A stretch of 64,000 bases of DNA from Olsenella timonensis (GCF_900119915.1 NZ_LT635455.1:682001-746000), one strand, 5' to 3'; shown: positions 34,088 through 43,623, numbered from the stretch's first letter. Numbers and translations are program-made. The notes: generated by a model not told the origin, from the sequence alone.

Positions 34088-35709
34088 TCCGCGGCACCGC
34101 GTGCTGGAACCGCGCGCTGCAGTGCGGCATGTCCCCGCAGGAGTTCGGCGGTCGCCCCGTGACCACCTTCGACGACCTGCCCCAGAGCCTCTACCACATG
34201 CTGCTCGCCACCGCCCGTCGCACCCCCGACGCCACGGCGATCGTGGACGACTGGCACCGGGTCACGTCCTTCTCGGCGCTCCTTGGCCACGTGGATGCGC
34301 TGGCGGGGCACCTCGCGACGCAGGGCGTGGCGCGCGGGAGCCACGTCGGCCTGCTCATGCACGCCGACCTCGAGTTCGCCGTGTCGCTCTTCGCCATCGC
34401 GAAGCTCGGCGCCGTGTGCGTGCCCATCCCCACCAAGTACCGCGAGCCGGAGGTCCTCTCGCTCGTGCGCGCGGCCGACCTCGCCGCGCTCGTGGCGGGG
34501 GAGGAGTTCGCCGCCTGGTCGCCCTCCTTCGACGAGCTGGGCACGCGCGTGGTGTGGTCGCGCGGCGTCGCGGAGGGCTACGGCTTCTCCGGGCTCGCCG
34601 GCGAGGACGTCCCAGCAGCGGGCACGCCCACGGACCCCGTGATCATGATGTTCACGAGCGGCACCACCTCCGCCGCCAAGGGCGTGGTCCTGCGCAACTA
34701 CAACGTCTGCCACGCGGCTATGGTCTACGCGCGCCTCATGGGCACCACGCCCGAGGACCGCTGCCTCATCCCCATCCCCATCTACCACGTGACCGGGCTC
34801 ATCGCGCTTCTCGTCCAGTTTGTCTACGTGGGTGCCGCCACCTACCTGCACCGGCTCTTCGACGCGCGGCGCGTGCTCGCCTGCGTGCGCGACGACGAGA
34901 TCACCTACCTGCACGGCTCGCCCACCTCCTTCGCCGAGCTCCTGCCGCTGCGCGGCGAGTTCCCCGAGCTGCCGAGCGTCCGCGCGATGCTCTCGGGCTC
35001 GAGCTACGAGCCGCTGCCCGCCATGCGCGCCTTCCACGAGTGGATGCCCACGGCAACCTTCCAGGTGGTCTACGGCATGACCGAGACCTCCTCGCCGGCG
35101 CTGCTGTTCCCGCTGGACTCGCCCACCTCCGTCTACGCGGGCGCCACGGGCAAGCCCGTGCCGGGCGTCGACGCCAAGATCGTGGACGAGGCCGGCTCCG
35201 AGGTCGCGCCCGGCGAGACGGGCGAGCTCGTGCTCCGCGGCGCCTGCGTCACCGAGGGCTACTACCGAGACGTCGCCCCCGGTCCCGACGCCGAGGGCTG
35301 GCTCGCCACCGGGGACATGGCCCGCGCCAACGCCGAGGGCATGGTCTGGGTGGTGGACCGCAAGAAGGACATGATCAACCGCGGCGGCGAGAAGGTCTGG
35401 TGCTCGGCGCTCGAGGAGGTCGTCTGCGAGCTGCCGTTCGTCTCGGCCTGCTGCGTCGCCGGCATCCCGGACGAGCTCTACGGCGAGGTCCCCGTGGCCG
35501 CAGTGGTCGCCGCGCCCGGCTCCGCCCCCACCGAGCGCTCGCTCCAGGACGCCCTCAAGGGGCGCATCGCCCACTTCAAGATCCCCGTCCACGTGGTCTT
35601 CGTGGACGCGATCCCCACCACGCGCGGGGACAAGCCGGACCGCCGGGCGGTCCGCGCCCTCGTGCTCGAGTCGCTCAAGTCCACGTCTGACGCGAAAGAG
35701 GAGAGGTAG
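34084..35709 (+). CDS. AMP-forming acyl-CoA synthetase / acid-CoA ligase
   Basis: A 541-residue adenylate-forming enzyme. Core motifs: P-loop MMFTSGTTSAAKGVVL, A5 YGMTETSSPA, A7 WLATGDMA, A8 DRKKDMINRGGEKV, and a C-terminal TRGDKPDRRAV with the catalytic Lys. It activates a carboxylic acid with ATP and CoA. The neighbours (CoA-transferase, 3-hydroxyacyl-CoA dehydrogenase, thiolase) suggest a short- or medium-chain acid such as 3-hydroxybutyrate. It overlaps the glycerate kinase stop and is followed after three bases by the CoA-transferase gene. Confidence 0.88.
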   Translation: MIRGTACWNRALQCGMSPQEFGGRPVTTFDDLPQSLYHMLLATARRTPDATAIVDDWHRVTSFSALLGHVDALAGHLATQGVARGSHVGLLMHADLEFAVSLFAIAKLGAVCVPIPTKYREPEVLSLVRAADLAALVAGEEFAAWSPSFDELGTRVVWSRGVAEGYGFSGLAGEDVPAAGTPTDPVIMMFTSGTTSAAKGVVLRNYNVCHAAMVYARLMGTTPEDRCLIPIPIYHVTGLIALLVQFVYVGAATYLHRLFDARRVLACVRDDEITYLHGSPTSFAELLPLRGEFPELPSVRAMLSGSSYEPLPAMRAFHEWMPTATFQVVYGMTETSSPALLFPLDSPTSVYAGATGKPVPGVDAKIVDEAGSEVAPGETGELVLRGACVTEGYYRDVAPGPDAEGWLATGDMARANAEGMVWVVDRKKDMINRGGEKVWCSALEEVVCELPFVSACCVAGIPDELYGEVPVAAVVAAPGSAPTERSLQDALKGRIAHFKIPVHVVFVDAIPTTRGDKPDRRAVRALVLESLKSTSDAKEER

Positions 35710-35712
35710 CTC

Positions 35713-37305
35713 ATGGCAGCAAACGCCCTCGCGGCAACCTTCGTCACCCCGGAGGAGGTGGCCGCCTCCATTCCCGACGGCGCCACGATCTGCACGATCG
35801 GCATGACGCTCGTCTCGGCATCCGAGTCCAACCTCAAGGCCATCGAGCAGCGCTTCCTGGAGACCGGACATCCCTGCGGCCTCATGCTGCTGCACTCCTG
35901 CGGCCAGTCCGACCGGGCTCGCGGCATCCAGCACCTCGCGCACGAGGGCCTGGTGACGCGCATCATCGGCAGCCACTGGGGCCTGCAGCCGCGCTGGATG
36001 GACATGATCGCCAACAACCAGGTCGAGGCCTACTGCCTGCCGCAGGGCCAGATCGCCCAGCTCTACCGCTCCATGGCGTGCGGGCTTCCGGGCAAGATGA
36101 GCAAGGTCGGCCTGGGCACCTTCATCGACCCGCGCATCGAGGGCGGCAAGATGAACGAGCGCACCAAGGAGCTCCCGGACATCTCCGAGGTCATCGAGCT
36201 CCACGGCGAGGAGTACATGTTCTACCACGAGGTCCCCATCGACGTGTGCCTGATCCGTGGCACCACCTGCGACGAGATGGGCAACCTCACCACCACCGAC
36301 GAGGCCATGAAGCTCGAGGTCTTCAACGCCGTGCTCGCCACCAAGCGCTACGGCGGCCAGGTCATCGCGCAGGTGCGCGAGGTCGCCCAGACCGGAACGA
36401 TCAACCCCAAGGACGTGACCGTGCCGGGCGTGTTCATCGACAAGGTGGTGGTCTGCCCCAACCCGGAGGAGGACCACCGCATGACTTCGTCCATCTACTT
36501 CGACCCATCCTACGTGGGCAAGCTCCGCGTGCCCGCCTCCGCGGTGGAGCCGGCGCCCTTCAACGAGCGCAAGTTCATCGCCCGCCGCGGCTGCAAGGAG
36601 CTCTACCCGGGCTGCGTGGTCAACCTCGGCACGGGCATCCCCAACGACATGGTGGGCCGGGTCGCCGCCGAGGAGGGCGTCTCCGACCAGGTGATGATCA
36701 CCGTCGAGAGCGGCATCTACGGTGGCGTCCAGCTCGGCGGCATCGACTTCGGCATCGGGCAGAACCTGCTCGCCATGGTGAGCCACCCCGAGCAGTTCGA
36801 CTACTACGACGGCGCGGGCGTCGACGTGACCTACATGGGCATGGGCGAGCTCGACGGCGAGGGCAACGTCAACTCCACGAAGATGGGCCCGCGCTGCGCC
36901 GGCGCCGGCGGCTTCGTGGACATCACGCAGAACGCCAAGACTGTCGTGTTTCTCGGCACCTTCACCGCCAAGGGCGCGCGCTACGACTTCTCGGACGGCA
37001 GGCTCACCATCCTGCAGGAGGGTGCCATCAGGAAGATGGTCTCCCGCGTGGGGCAGCTCTCCTTCAACGGCCCGGCGGCGCGCGAGAAGGGCCAGCGCGT
37101 CGTGGTGGTCACGGAGCGTGCGGTCTTCGAGCTCGTGCCGGAGGGCGTCATGCTCACCGAGATCGCCCCGGGCGTGGACCTCCAGACGCAGGTCCTTGAC
37201 ATGATGGACTTCTCGCCCATCGTCTCGCCGGACCTGCGCGAGATGGACGCCGCCCTCTTCCGCACGGACGGGCCGTGCGGGCTCGCCGAGTCGTTCGGCG
37301 CATAG
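35713..37305 (+). CDS. Acetate/propionate CoA-transferase (YdiF-like)
   Basis: A 530-residue class I CoA-transferase in which the A and B halves are fused. The N-terminal half has GATICTIGMTLV and the C-terminal half NLGTGIPNDMVG and ITVESGIYGGVQLGG, where the Glu forms the glutamyl-CoA thioester. It moves CoA between acyl-CoA and acetate or other short acids. Coupling to the dehydrogenase and thiolase genes suggests exchange with acetoacetate, 3-hydroxybutyrate or butyrate. GAGGAGAGGTAGCTC precedes the ATG. Confidence 0.9.
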   Translation: MAANALAATFVTPEEVAASIPDGATICTIGMTLVSASESNLKAIEQRFLETGHPCGLMLLHSCGQSDRARGIQHLAHEGLVTRIIGSHWGLQPRWMDMIANNQVEAYCLPQGQIAQLYRSMACGLPGKMSKVGLGTFIDPRIEGGKMNERTKELPDISEVIELHGEEYMFYHEVPIDVCLIRGTTCDEMGNLTTTDEAMKLEVFNAVLATKRYGGQVIAQVREVAQTGTINPKDVTVPGVFIDKVVVCPNPEEDHRMTSSIYFDPSYVGKLRVPASAVEPAPFNERKFIARRGCKELYPGCVVNLGTGIPNDMVGRVAAEEGVSDQVMITVESGIYGGVQLGGIDFGIGQNLLAMVSHPEQFDYYDGAGVDVTYMGMGELDGEGNVNSTKMGPRCAGAGGFVDITQNAKTVVFLGTFTAKGARYDFSDGRLTILQEGAIRKMVSRVGQLSFNGPAAREKGQRVVVVTERAVFELVPEGVMLTEIAPGVDLQTQVLDMMDFSPIVSPDLREMDAALFRTDGPCGLAESFGA

Positions 37306-37351
37306 GACACACCCCAGGAACCACTGGTCAAGCAGAGAAAGGGAGCAAGCA

Positions 37352-38203
37352 ATGGAGAACGTCAAGGTAGCGGTCATCGGCAGCGGCCTCATGGGAGGCG
37401 GCATCGCGCAGGCGTGCGCGCAGGCGGGGCTCACCGTCGTCAACCTCGACATCGCGCAGGAGCCGCTCGACAAGGCCCAGGCGCTCGTCGCCGGCCTCAT
37501 GCAGAAGAAGGTCGCCAAGGGCAAGATGACCCAGGAGGAGTGCGACGCCGTGCTCGGCTGCCTCTCCTACTCGACCGACTACGCCCAGCTCGCCGGTGCC
37601 AAGTACGTGATCGAGGCCGTCCCCGAGCGCCTCGACCTCAAGCAGGCCACCTTCAAGCAGATCGACGCCAACGCCGACGAGGGCGCCGTCCTTCTCACCA
37701 ACACCTCGGGCATCGACATCGACGAGATCGCCGCCGCCACGAGCCGCCCCGAGTCCGTCCTGGGCATGCACTTCTTCTATCCCGCGCCGGTCATGAAGCT
37801 CGTGGAGATCATCCGCGGCGAGAAGACCTCCGACGCGGCCTACGAGGCCACCCGCGAGCTGGCCGAGGCCATCGGCAAGACGGCCGTGTCCGCGCCCAAC
37901 ACCCCCGGCTTCATCGTCAACCGCATCATCAACCCCTACGAGAACATGGGCGCCTGGCTCGTCTCCGAGGGCGTGTCCCCGGCCGACGTCGACACGGCCA
38001 TGAAGCTCGCCTGCAACCACCCGATGGGCCCCTGCGAGCTCATGGACTTCTCGGGCATCGACGTGGTCTACGCCTCCCTCATGAACCTCTACGAAGGCTA
38101 CGACCACGACGACCTCTATCGCCCCGCCCCGATCTTCAAGGAGCTGCTCGACGCCGGCAAGCTGGGCCGCAAGTCCGGCCACGGCTTCTACGACTACGAG
38201 TAG
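37352..38203 (+). CDS. hbd: 3-hydroxybutyryl-CoA dehydrogenase
   Basis: The 283-residue length is normal for the family. The NAD-binding Rossmann loop is VAVIGSGLMGGGIAQACAQAG; the catalytic His lies in MHFFYPAPVMKLVEII and the substrate-side Asn in TPGFIVNRIINPYENMG. It interconverts acetoacetyl-CoA and (S)-3-hydroxybutyryl-CoA. AAAGGGAGC precedes the ATG. No crotonase or acyl-CoA dehydrogenase gene lies nearby. Confidence 0.93.
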   Translation: MENVKVAVIGSGLMGGGIAQACAQAGLTVVNLDIAQEPLDKAQALVAGLMQKKVAKGKMTQEECDAVLGCLSYSTDYAQLAGAKYVIEAVPERLDLKQATFKQIDANADEGAVLLTNTSGIDIDEIAAATSRPESVLGMHFFYPAPVMKLVEIIRGEKTSDAAYEATRELAEAIGKTAVSAPNTPGFIVNRIINPYENMGAWLVSEGVSPADVDTAMKLACNHPMGPCELMDFSGIDVVYASLMNLYEGYDHDDLYRPAPIFKELLDAGKLGRKSGHGFYDYE

Positions 38204-38258
38204 CTCCCGGCGAGAAGAACCCCGGTCCGCATCCGTTCAGGAAGGAAGAGCAAGGAAC

Positions 38259-39476
38259 ATGAGCAACCGCACCTTTGACAAGCGCCCCGACGACATCGTC
38301 ATCGTCTCCGGCGCCCGCACCCCGATCGCCAAGTTCGGGGGCAGCCTCAAGACCGTCTCGGCCATCGACATGGGCGCCCTCGTCGTGGGCGAGGCCGTGA
38401 AGCGCGCCGGGATCGAGCCGGCCGCCGTCGACGAGTGCATCATCGGCCAGGTGGGCTCCTGGGGCCCCAACGGCTTCGTCGCCCGCGCCATCAGCCTCAA
38501 GGCGGGCCTGCCCAACGAGACCTGCGCCTACTCCGTGAACCGCCAGTGCGGCTCCGGCCTGCAGTCCATCGCCGACGGCATCATGGAGATCCAGACCGGC
38601 CAGGCCGAGGTCGTGGTCGCCGGCGGCTCCGAGAGCCTCTCGCAGCTCCCGTACTACGTGACCGACGCCCGCTGGGGCGCCCGCATGGGCCACAAGCAGT
38701 TCGAGGACGGCGTGATCGACATCCTCACCTGGCCGCTCGACATGTCCCACAACGGCGTCACCGCCGAGAACGTGGCCAAGAAGTACAACGTGAGCCGCGA
38801 GGAGCAGGACGCCTTCGCCGCCCGCAGCCAGCAGCGCGCCTGCAAGGCCGTCGCGGACGGCGTCTTTGACGACGAGATCGTGCCCGTTGAGGTCAAGGGC
38901 CGCAAGGGCGCCGTCACCGTCTTCGACACCGACGAGGGCCCGCGCGAGGGCGTGACCGCCGAGAGCCTGGGCAAGCTGCGCCCCTGCTTCGTCTTCGACG
39001 GCACGGGCACCGTCACCGCCGGCAACTCCTCGTCCCTGAACGACGCCGCGGCCGCCGTGGTCATCATGACCCGCGCCAAGGCCGAGGAGCTCGGCTGCAC
39101 CCCGATGGTCGCCATCCGCGGCTTCGCCATCGCCGGCTACGACGCCTCCCTCATGGGCTACTCGCCGTACTTCTCGTCCAAGAAGCTGGCCGAGAAGCTC
39201 GAGCTCGACCTCGCCGCCATCGACTTCTTTGAGATCAACGAGGCCTTCGCCTCCCAGGCCTACGCCGTTGCCCGCGACCTGGGTCTCGACCAGGAGAAGG
39301 TCAACATCTACGGCGGCGGCATCTCGCTCGGCCACCCCATCGGGGCCACCGGCACGATCCTTGCGATCAAGTGCGCCTACGAGCTCGCGGTGCGTCACCC
39401 CGAGAAGCGCGACGCCATGGTCTCCATGTGCATCGGCGGCGGCCAGGGCATCTCGATGTACTTCACCGCGGAGTAG
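38259..39476 (+). CDS. Acetyl-CoA acetyltransferase (thiolase)
   Basis: A 405-residue biosynthetic-type thiolase. The nucleophilic Cys is in VNRQCGSGLQS, the catalytic His in GGGISLGHPIGATG and the second Cys in MCIGGGQG. It condenses two acetyl-CoA to acetoacetyl-CoA or runs in reverse. It lies 55 bases after hbd; AGGAAGAGCAAGGAAC precedes the ATG. Confidence 0.95.
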   Translation: MSNRTFDKRPDDIVIVSGARTPIAKFGGSLKTVSAIDMGALVVGEAVKRAGIEPAAVDECIIGQVGSWGPNGFVARAISLKAGLPNETCAYSVNRQCGSGLQSIADGIMEIQTGQAEVVVAGGSESLSQLPYYVTDARWGARMGHKQFEDGVIDILTWPLDMSHNGVTAENVAKKYNVSREEQDAFAARSQQRACKAVADGVFDDEIVPVEVKGRKGAVTVFDTDEGPREGVTAESLGKLRPCFVFDGTGTVTAGNSSSLNDAAAAVVIMTRAKAEELGCTPMVAIRGFAIAGYDASLMGYSPYFSSKKLAEKLELDLAAIDFFEINEAFASQAYAVARDLGLDQEKVNIYGGGISLGHPIGATGTILAIKCAYELAVRHPEKRDAMVSMCIGGGQGISMYFTAE

Positions 39477-39526
39477 GCGCCCGCCCGCTCATTCCGCCAC
39501 GTCTTTCGAGAAAGGACTCAGCCAGT

Positions 39527-40717
39527 ATGGTCAACTTCGAGTATCTCGTTCCGACTAAGGTCGTCTTCGGCAAGGACACCGAGTGCGAGACCGGTCGGCT
39601 CATCAAGGAGTTCGGCGGCACGAAGGCCCTCATCCACTGGGGCGGCGACTACGTCCGCGACACCGGGCTTCTCGACCGCATCGAGAAGAGCATGGACGAG
39701 GCCGGCGTCTCCTACGTCGAGTTCGACGGCGTCGTGCCCAACCCGCGCCTGTCGCTCGTGAAGGAGGGCGTGGAGCTGTGCCGTCGCGAGGGCGTGGACT
39801 TCATCCTCGCCATCGGCGGCGGCTCGGCCATCGACTCCTCCAAGGCGATCGCCTACGGCCTCGCCAACGACTTCGACCTGGAGGACCTCTTCCTCCACAA
39901 GGTGTCCACCGACAAGATCGCCAAGCTCGGTGCCGTCTCCACGCTCGCCGGCACCGGCTCGGAGACCTCCAACTCCACCGTCATCGACATCGACACGATG
40001 GGCGAGAAGGTCCTCAAGCGCTCTTACAACCACGAGTGCGCCCGCCCGCTCTTTGCCATCATGAACCCCGAGCTCACCTATTCGCTGCCCGCCTTCCAGA
40101 CGGCTGCGCCGGGTGCGGACATCATGATGCACACGATGGAGCGCTACTTCACCGTGGAGAAGCACACCGAGCTCACCGACGCGATTTCCGAGGGCCTTAT
40201 GCGTACCGTGAAGACCGCCGTGCCAGCCGCGCTCGCCAACCCCACGAGTTACGAGGCCCGCGCCAACCTCATGTGGGCCGGCTCGCTCTCGCACTGCGGC
40301 CTCACCGGCACCGGCACCGTAGGCGACTTCGCCTGCCACGCCATCGGTCAGGAGCTGGGCGCGATGTTCGACATGGCCCACGGCGTGAGCCTCACGGCAA
40401 TCTGGTCCACCTGGGCCAAGTACGTCATGGGCGTGCGCCCGGAGCGCTTCGCACAGTTTGGCGTTGAGGTTTTCGGCGTGGTGAACGACTTCGACGACCC
40501 GCGCGCCACGGCGCTGCGCGGCATCGACGCATGGGACCAGTGGTGCCACTCGATCAACATGCCCACCTCGCTCTCCGAGGCGGGCGTGAGCCCCACCGAC
40601 GAGCAGATCCACGAGATGGCCGTCTCCGCCGTGGAGGCCCGTGGTGGCGACCACGCCGGCGCCTTCATGGAGCTGCACGTGGAGGACATCGAGCAGATTC
40701 TCAAGAACGCCCGCTAG
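39527..40717 (+). CDS. Iron-containing alcohol dehydrogenase (butanol dehydrogenase-like)
   Basis: The ATG at 39527 has GAAAGGA upstream; the frame is open earlier. The 396-residue protein starts FEYLVPTKVVFGKDTE, binds NAD(P) through AIGGGSAIDSSKAIAYGL, and has metal ligands in FQTAAPGADIMMHTMERY, DFACHAIGQELG and FDMAHGVSLT. This is the BdhA/YqdH branch. It probably disposes of reducing power by reducing an aldehyde such as butyraldehyde or a hydroxy-aldehyde. Last gene of the acyl-CoA operon. Confidence 0.9.
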   Translation: MVNFEYLVPTKVVFGKDTECETGRLIKEFGGTKALIHWGGDYVRDTGLLDRIEKSMDEAGVSYVEFDGVVPNPRLSLVKEGVELCRREGVDFILAIGGGSAIDSSKAIAYGLANDFDLEDLFLHKVSTDKIAKLGAVSTLAGTGSETSNSTVIDIDTMGEKVLKRSYNHECARPLFAIMNPELTYSLPAFQTAAPGADIMMHTMERYFTVEKHTELTDAISEGLMRTVKTAVPAALANPTSYEARANLMWAGSLSHCGLTGTGTVGDFACHAIGQELGAMFDMAHGVSLTAIWSTWAKYVMGVRPERFAQFGVEVFGVVNDFDDPRATALRGIDAWDQWCHSINMPTSLSEAGVSPTDEQIHEMAVSAVEARGGDHAGAFMELHVEDIEQILKNAR

Positions 40718-40799
40718 AGCGAGTAGACGGGAACACTGGCGGGATTCATGGCGCGAGACATCCGGTCCCGCGCCCCTTTGCTCTAGGGGGAGAGGTTCT

Positions 40800-41774
40800 A
40801 TGAGTGGCAGGTCTTGTTCGGTTTGCACAGTTGACGCCGGTCCTTGGGGGAGCGACGGGTTCTTCCAGCCGCGCGTCCGTCTGGCCGGAAAGTGTGATCG
40901 CTACATTCTGTCAAACGGCGTCGAGCTCCCCTGTCTCGGGTTTGGTACCTATATGATTCCAAACGACGGAACAGGGGAGCGAGCCATACGATTCGCACTG
41001 GACGCTGGTTTTCGCCATATTGACACTGCCGCTCAGTATGGCAACGAGGACCTGGTTGGCCGCGTCATTGCCGAGTCGTCGGTGCCACGCGGCGAAATCT
41101 TCATCACCAGCAAGCTTCGCAACGTCGACCAGGGCCATGACGAGGCTCTTGCCGCCTTCGAGCGCACGTGCGCCGACCTCGGCACGGACTACCTCGACCT
41201 CTACCTGATCCACTGGCCCAAGGTCGGCGGGCATGAGGATGAGTGGAAGGAGCGCGTGTGGGATAGCTGGCGTGCCTTCGAGGAGCTCTATGCCGCTGGT
41301 CGCGTTCGCGCCATTGGCGTCTCCAACTTTCTCGTTGACCACCTCAACGTTCTGCTCGAGAGGGCGAGTGTGATGCCGCACGTGGACCAGATCGAGCTCA
41401 ACCCGACCTATCAGCAGCGTGAGACAGTTGCATGGTGCCGCAGTCATGGCATTCAGCTCGAGGCCTGGGCGCCTCTTGGTCGCGGCAAGATCGTATGTGA
41501 CAAGCGCATTCAGGCGCTTGCGGAGGGGCATGGTAAGGACGTGGCGCAGGTATGTGTCCGCTGGGCGCTTCAACACGGGTACGTTACGATGCCAAAGTCC
41601 ACGCATGAGGCACGTATCTGCTCCAACGCAGAGGTCTTCGACTTCGAGCTGACGGGTGAGGAGATGGCAGTGCTCGACGGAATGGACACTGTCGACAACT
41701 ACACCTTCCACCCGGATCGGCTCGAGGAGTGGGCCGTCCGCGTGGCGCAAGCTCATGCCGAGTCGGGGGTGTAG
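40800..41774 (+). CDS. Aldo/keto reductase
   Basis: The 324-residue protein starts at the ATG at 40800, with GGGGGAGAGG upstream. It has the catalytic tetrad Asp and Tyr in HIDTAAQYGNED, Lys in FITSKLRNVD and His in YLIHWPKVGG; the NADPH site is MPKSTHEARICSN. The N-terminus is about 35 residues longer than usual. Base composition is visibly less GC-rich here than in the upstream operon, as also in the MFS gene one base downstream, so the pair may have arrived together. Confidence 0.9.
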   Translation: MSGRSCSVCTVDAGPWGSDGFFQPRVRLAGKCDRYILSNGVELPCLGFGTYMIPNDGTGERAIRFALDAGFRHIDTAAQYGNEDLVGRVIAESSVPRGEIFITSKLRNVDQGHDEALAAFERTCADLGTDYLDLYLIHWPKVGGHEDEWKERVWDSWRAFEELYAAGRVRAIGVSNFLVDHLNVLLERASVMPHVDQIELNPTYQQRETVAWCRSHGIQLEAWAPLGRGKIVCDKRIQALAEGHGKDVAQVCVRWALQHGYVTMPKSTHEARICSNAEVFDFELTGEEMAVLDGMDTVDNYTFHPDRLEEWAVRVAQAHAESGV

Positions 41775-41775
41775 C

Positions 41776-43035
41776 GTGACGGGTCCCTCTGTTGAGGCGC
41801 ACCGCATCCTCGTACTTCTTGTCGGCATGCTGGTCCTGCTCCTTCTTGGTCTGATTTACGCCTACTCGGTGCTTCTCGCCCCGTTGAAGGTTGCCTTTAG
41901 CTGGGACGTCTCGGGCATGACGCTCGTTTTCTCCCTGTCAATCGTCTCCTTTACGCTTGGCTGTCTGGTCTCGGGAGAGATCGAGCGCCGTGGGCACGCA
42001 CGCCGTGGCCTCTTGCTTGGCGCAATGCTGCTGCTGTTTGGCTTTCTCGGGACGAGTACGGTGAGCGGCGACGTCAGCCTGGTGTTGACGTGCGCCTTCT
42101 ATGGACTGGTGGCAAGCCTGGGCATAGGCATCGTCTACAACGTGGTCATACCAACAGTGACGGCATGGTTTCCGGACCGCTGCGGGCTTGCTCAGGGCGT
42201 GAGCCTCATGGGCTTTGGCGCAGGCGGCTTCGTGCTCGGACCGGTGGTCACTCAGCTTTACGTACTGCTCGACTGGCATGTCGTGCTGCTGGGGCTGGGA
42301 GTGTCGATGACGGCGATCGTGCTTGCGAGTGCGATGGTGATGCGCCCGCCGAGCGGGGGAGATCTCACGGGCGTTTCGGTGACCTCGGCGGCGGGGGCGC
42401 ACGACCCCGCGCGTGAGACGAACGTTCGCGAAATGATGCGCGAGAGGACGTTCTGGCTGCTTTACGCGTTTTTGTTCCTGCTTGGCGGCGTGGGTATGGG
42501 CGTGACCGGCATAGGACGCGAGTTGCCGCTCGCGCTCGGCGTCGACGACATGGCCGCCGCGTTTGTTATCGGCTTCGTCAATATCGGCAGCGGCGTTGGA
42601 AGGCTTGGCGGTGGCATAATTCTTGACCGTGCGGGTCGTGCGAACACGATGTGTGCGATTGCCTGCGTGGGGGCAGTGGCCCCTGCGCTCATGATCGGCT
42701 CGCTTGTCCTGGGCTCAGTTCCGCTGCAGGTGGCCGCATGCCTGCTTACGGGTATTACCTGGGGCGCCGCTGTCGTGAGCATGCCGTATGTGACGCGAAC
42801 CGAGTGGGGTCAGCGGAACATGGCGGAGAACATGGCGGTCGTGAACACTTACAGCATTCCGGGGGCGGTGGTCGGGTCCTGGGGCGCAGGTCTCTTCTCG
42901 ACCCTCATGGGCTCTTTTGTCCCGACACTGCTCGTAATGTGTTTCATGGGAGTGGGAAGCCTGTTCGTTGCGTATGAAATGCGTGATGCCGCCGAGCGTC
43001 CTTCTCGCCCCGCACGTCGCGAGTCTGGGATATGA
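41776..43035 (+). CDS. MFS transporter, OFA (oxalate/formate antiporter)-like
   Basis: I place the start at GTG 41776, one base after the reductase stop; upstream in-frame ATG codons would overlap the reductase gene. The 419-residue protein has 12 hydrophobic segments. GLIYAYSVLLAPLKVAFSW and VIPTVTAWFPDRCGLAQGVS match the OFA subfamily, whose members exchange small mono- or dicarboxylates. It is probably coexpressed with the aldo/keto reductase; the substrate could be a hydroxy or keto acid, by inference only. Confidence 0.82.
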   Translation: MTGPSVEAHRILVLLVGMLVLLLLGLIYAYSVLLAPLKVAFSWDVSGMTLVFSLSIVSFTLGCLVSGEIERRGHARRGLLLGAMLLLFGFLGTSTVSGDVSLVLTCAFYGLVASLGIGIVYNVVIPTVTAWFPDRCGLAQGVSLMGFGAGGFVLGPVVTQLYVLLDWHVVLLGLGVSMTAIVLASAMVMRPPSGGDLTGVSVTSAAGAHDPARETNVREMMRERTFWLLYAFLFLLGGVGMGVTGIGRELPLALGVDDMAAAFVIGFVNIGSGVGRLGGGIILDRAGRANTMCAIACVGAVAPALMIGSLVLGSVPLQVAACLLTGITWGAAVVSMPYVTRTEWGQRNMAENMAVVNTYSIPGAVVGSWGAGLFSTLMGSFVPTLLVMCFMGVGSLFVAYEMRDAAERPSRPARRESGI

Positions 43036-43093
43036 TAGGGGCTGTTAAGTCGCCAGGCGCTGTCTGCCTGCCGCCACGTTGCAAAGGAGAGCC

Positions 43094-43552
43094 ATGAGCC
43101 AGTTCGTCACCGAGAAGAGCGTCTTCGTCAACCAGAACCTCGAGTCGCGCGAGGCGCTGCTGCGCTTCGTCTCCGACAAGGCCGCCGAGTTCGGCATCAC
43201 CGACAACGCCGATGCCGTCTACGACGCCTTCATGGCGCGCGAGGCCATGGGCGAGACCGGCATGACCGACGGCTTTGCCGTGCCGCACGCCAAGTCCGAC
43301 GACATCAAGGACGCCGCGGTCATCGTCGTGAAGAACGCCGCGCCGCTCGAGTGGCCCAGCTTTGACGAGAAGCCCGTCGACGTGGCGATCGCCCTGCTCG
43401 TCCCCGGTGGCGAGGCCGGCACCACCCACATAAAGCTCCTCTCCAAGACCGCCGTCCTGCTCATGAGGGACGAGTTCAAGAACCTCGTTCACGGCACCGA
43501 CGACGCGGCGGCCATCGCGAGCGCCATCAACGCCGGCATCGACGAGGAGTAG
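43094..43552 (+). CDS. PTS fructose-type EIIA (orphan)
   Basis: A 152-residue EIIA with the phosphohistidine in GFAVPHAKSDD, the EIIA-Fru signature. AAAGGAGAGCC precedes the ATG; an upstream in-frame ATG at 43079 lacks this. No EIIB or EIIC adjoins it. The matching EIIB/EIIC pair lacking an EIIA lies 11 kb upstream (30484-31934), so this is the likely donor for it. TATGAT near 43032 could be a -10. A terminator hairpin follows. Confidence 0.9.
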   Translation: MSQFVTEKSVFVNQNLESREALLRFVSDKAAEFGITDNADAVYDAFMAREAMGETGMTDGFAVPHAKSDDIKDAAVIVVKNAAPLEWPSFDEKPVDVAIALLVPGGEAGTTHIKLLSKTAVLLMRDEFKNLVHGTDDAAAIASAINAGIDEE

Positions 43553-43579
43553 GCGCGCGTACCCACTCGCTCATCAGCA

Positions 43580-43605
43580 GGCCCCGTCGGCATGCCGGCG
43601 GGGCC
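43580..43605 (+). terminator. Hairpin terminator after orphan EIIA
   Basis: The stem pairs GGCCCCG (43580-43586) with CGGGGCC (43599-43605), extended by CGG/CCG around a CAT-centred loop. TCGTCAT follows. It separates the EIIA and DJ-1 genes. Confidence 0.65.
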
Positions 43606-43623
43606 TCGTCATAGGGAGGCACC

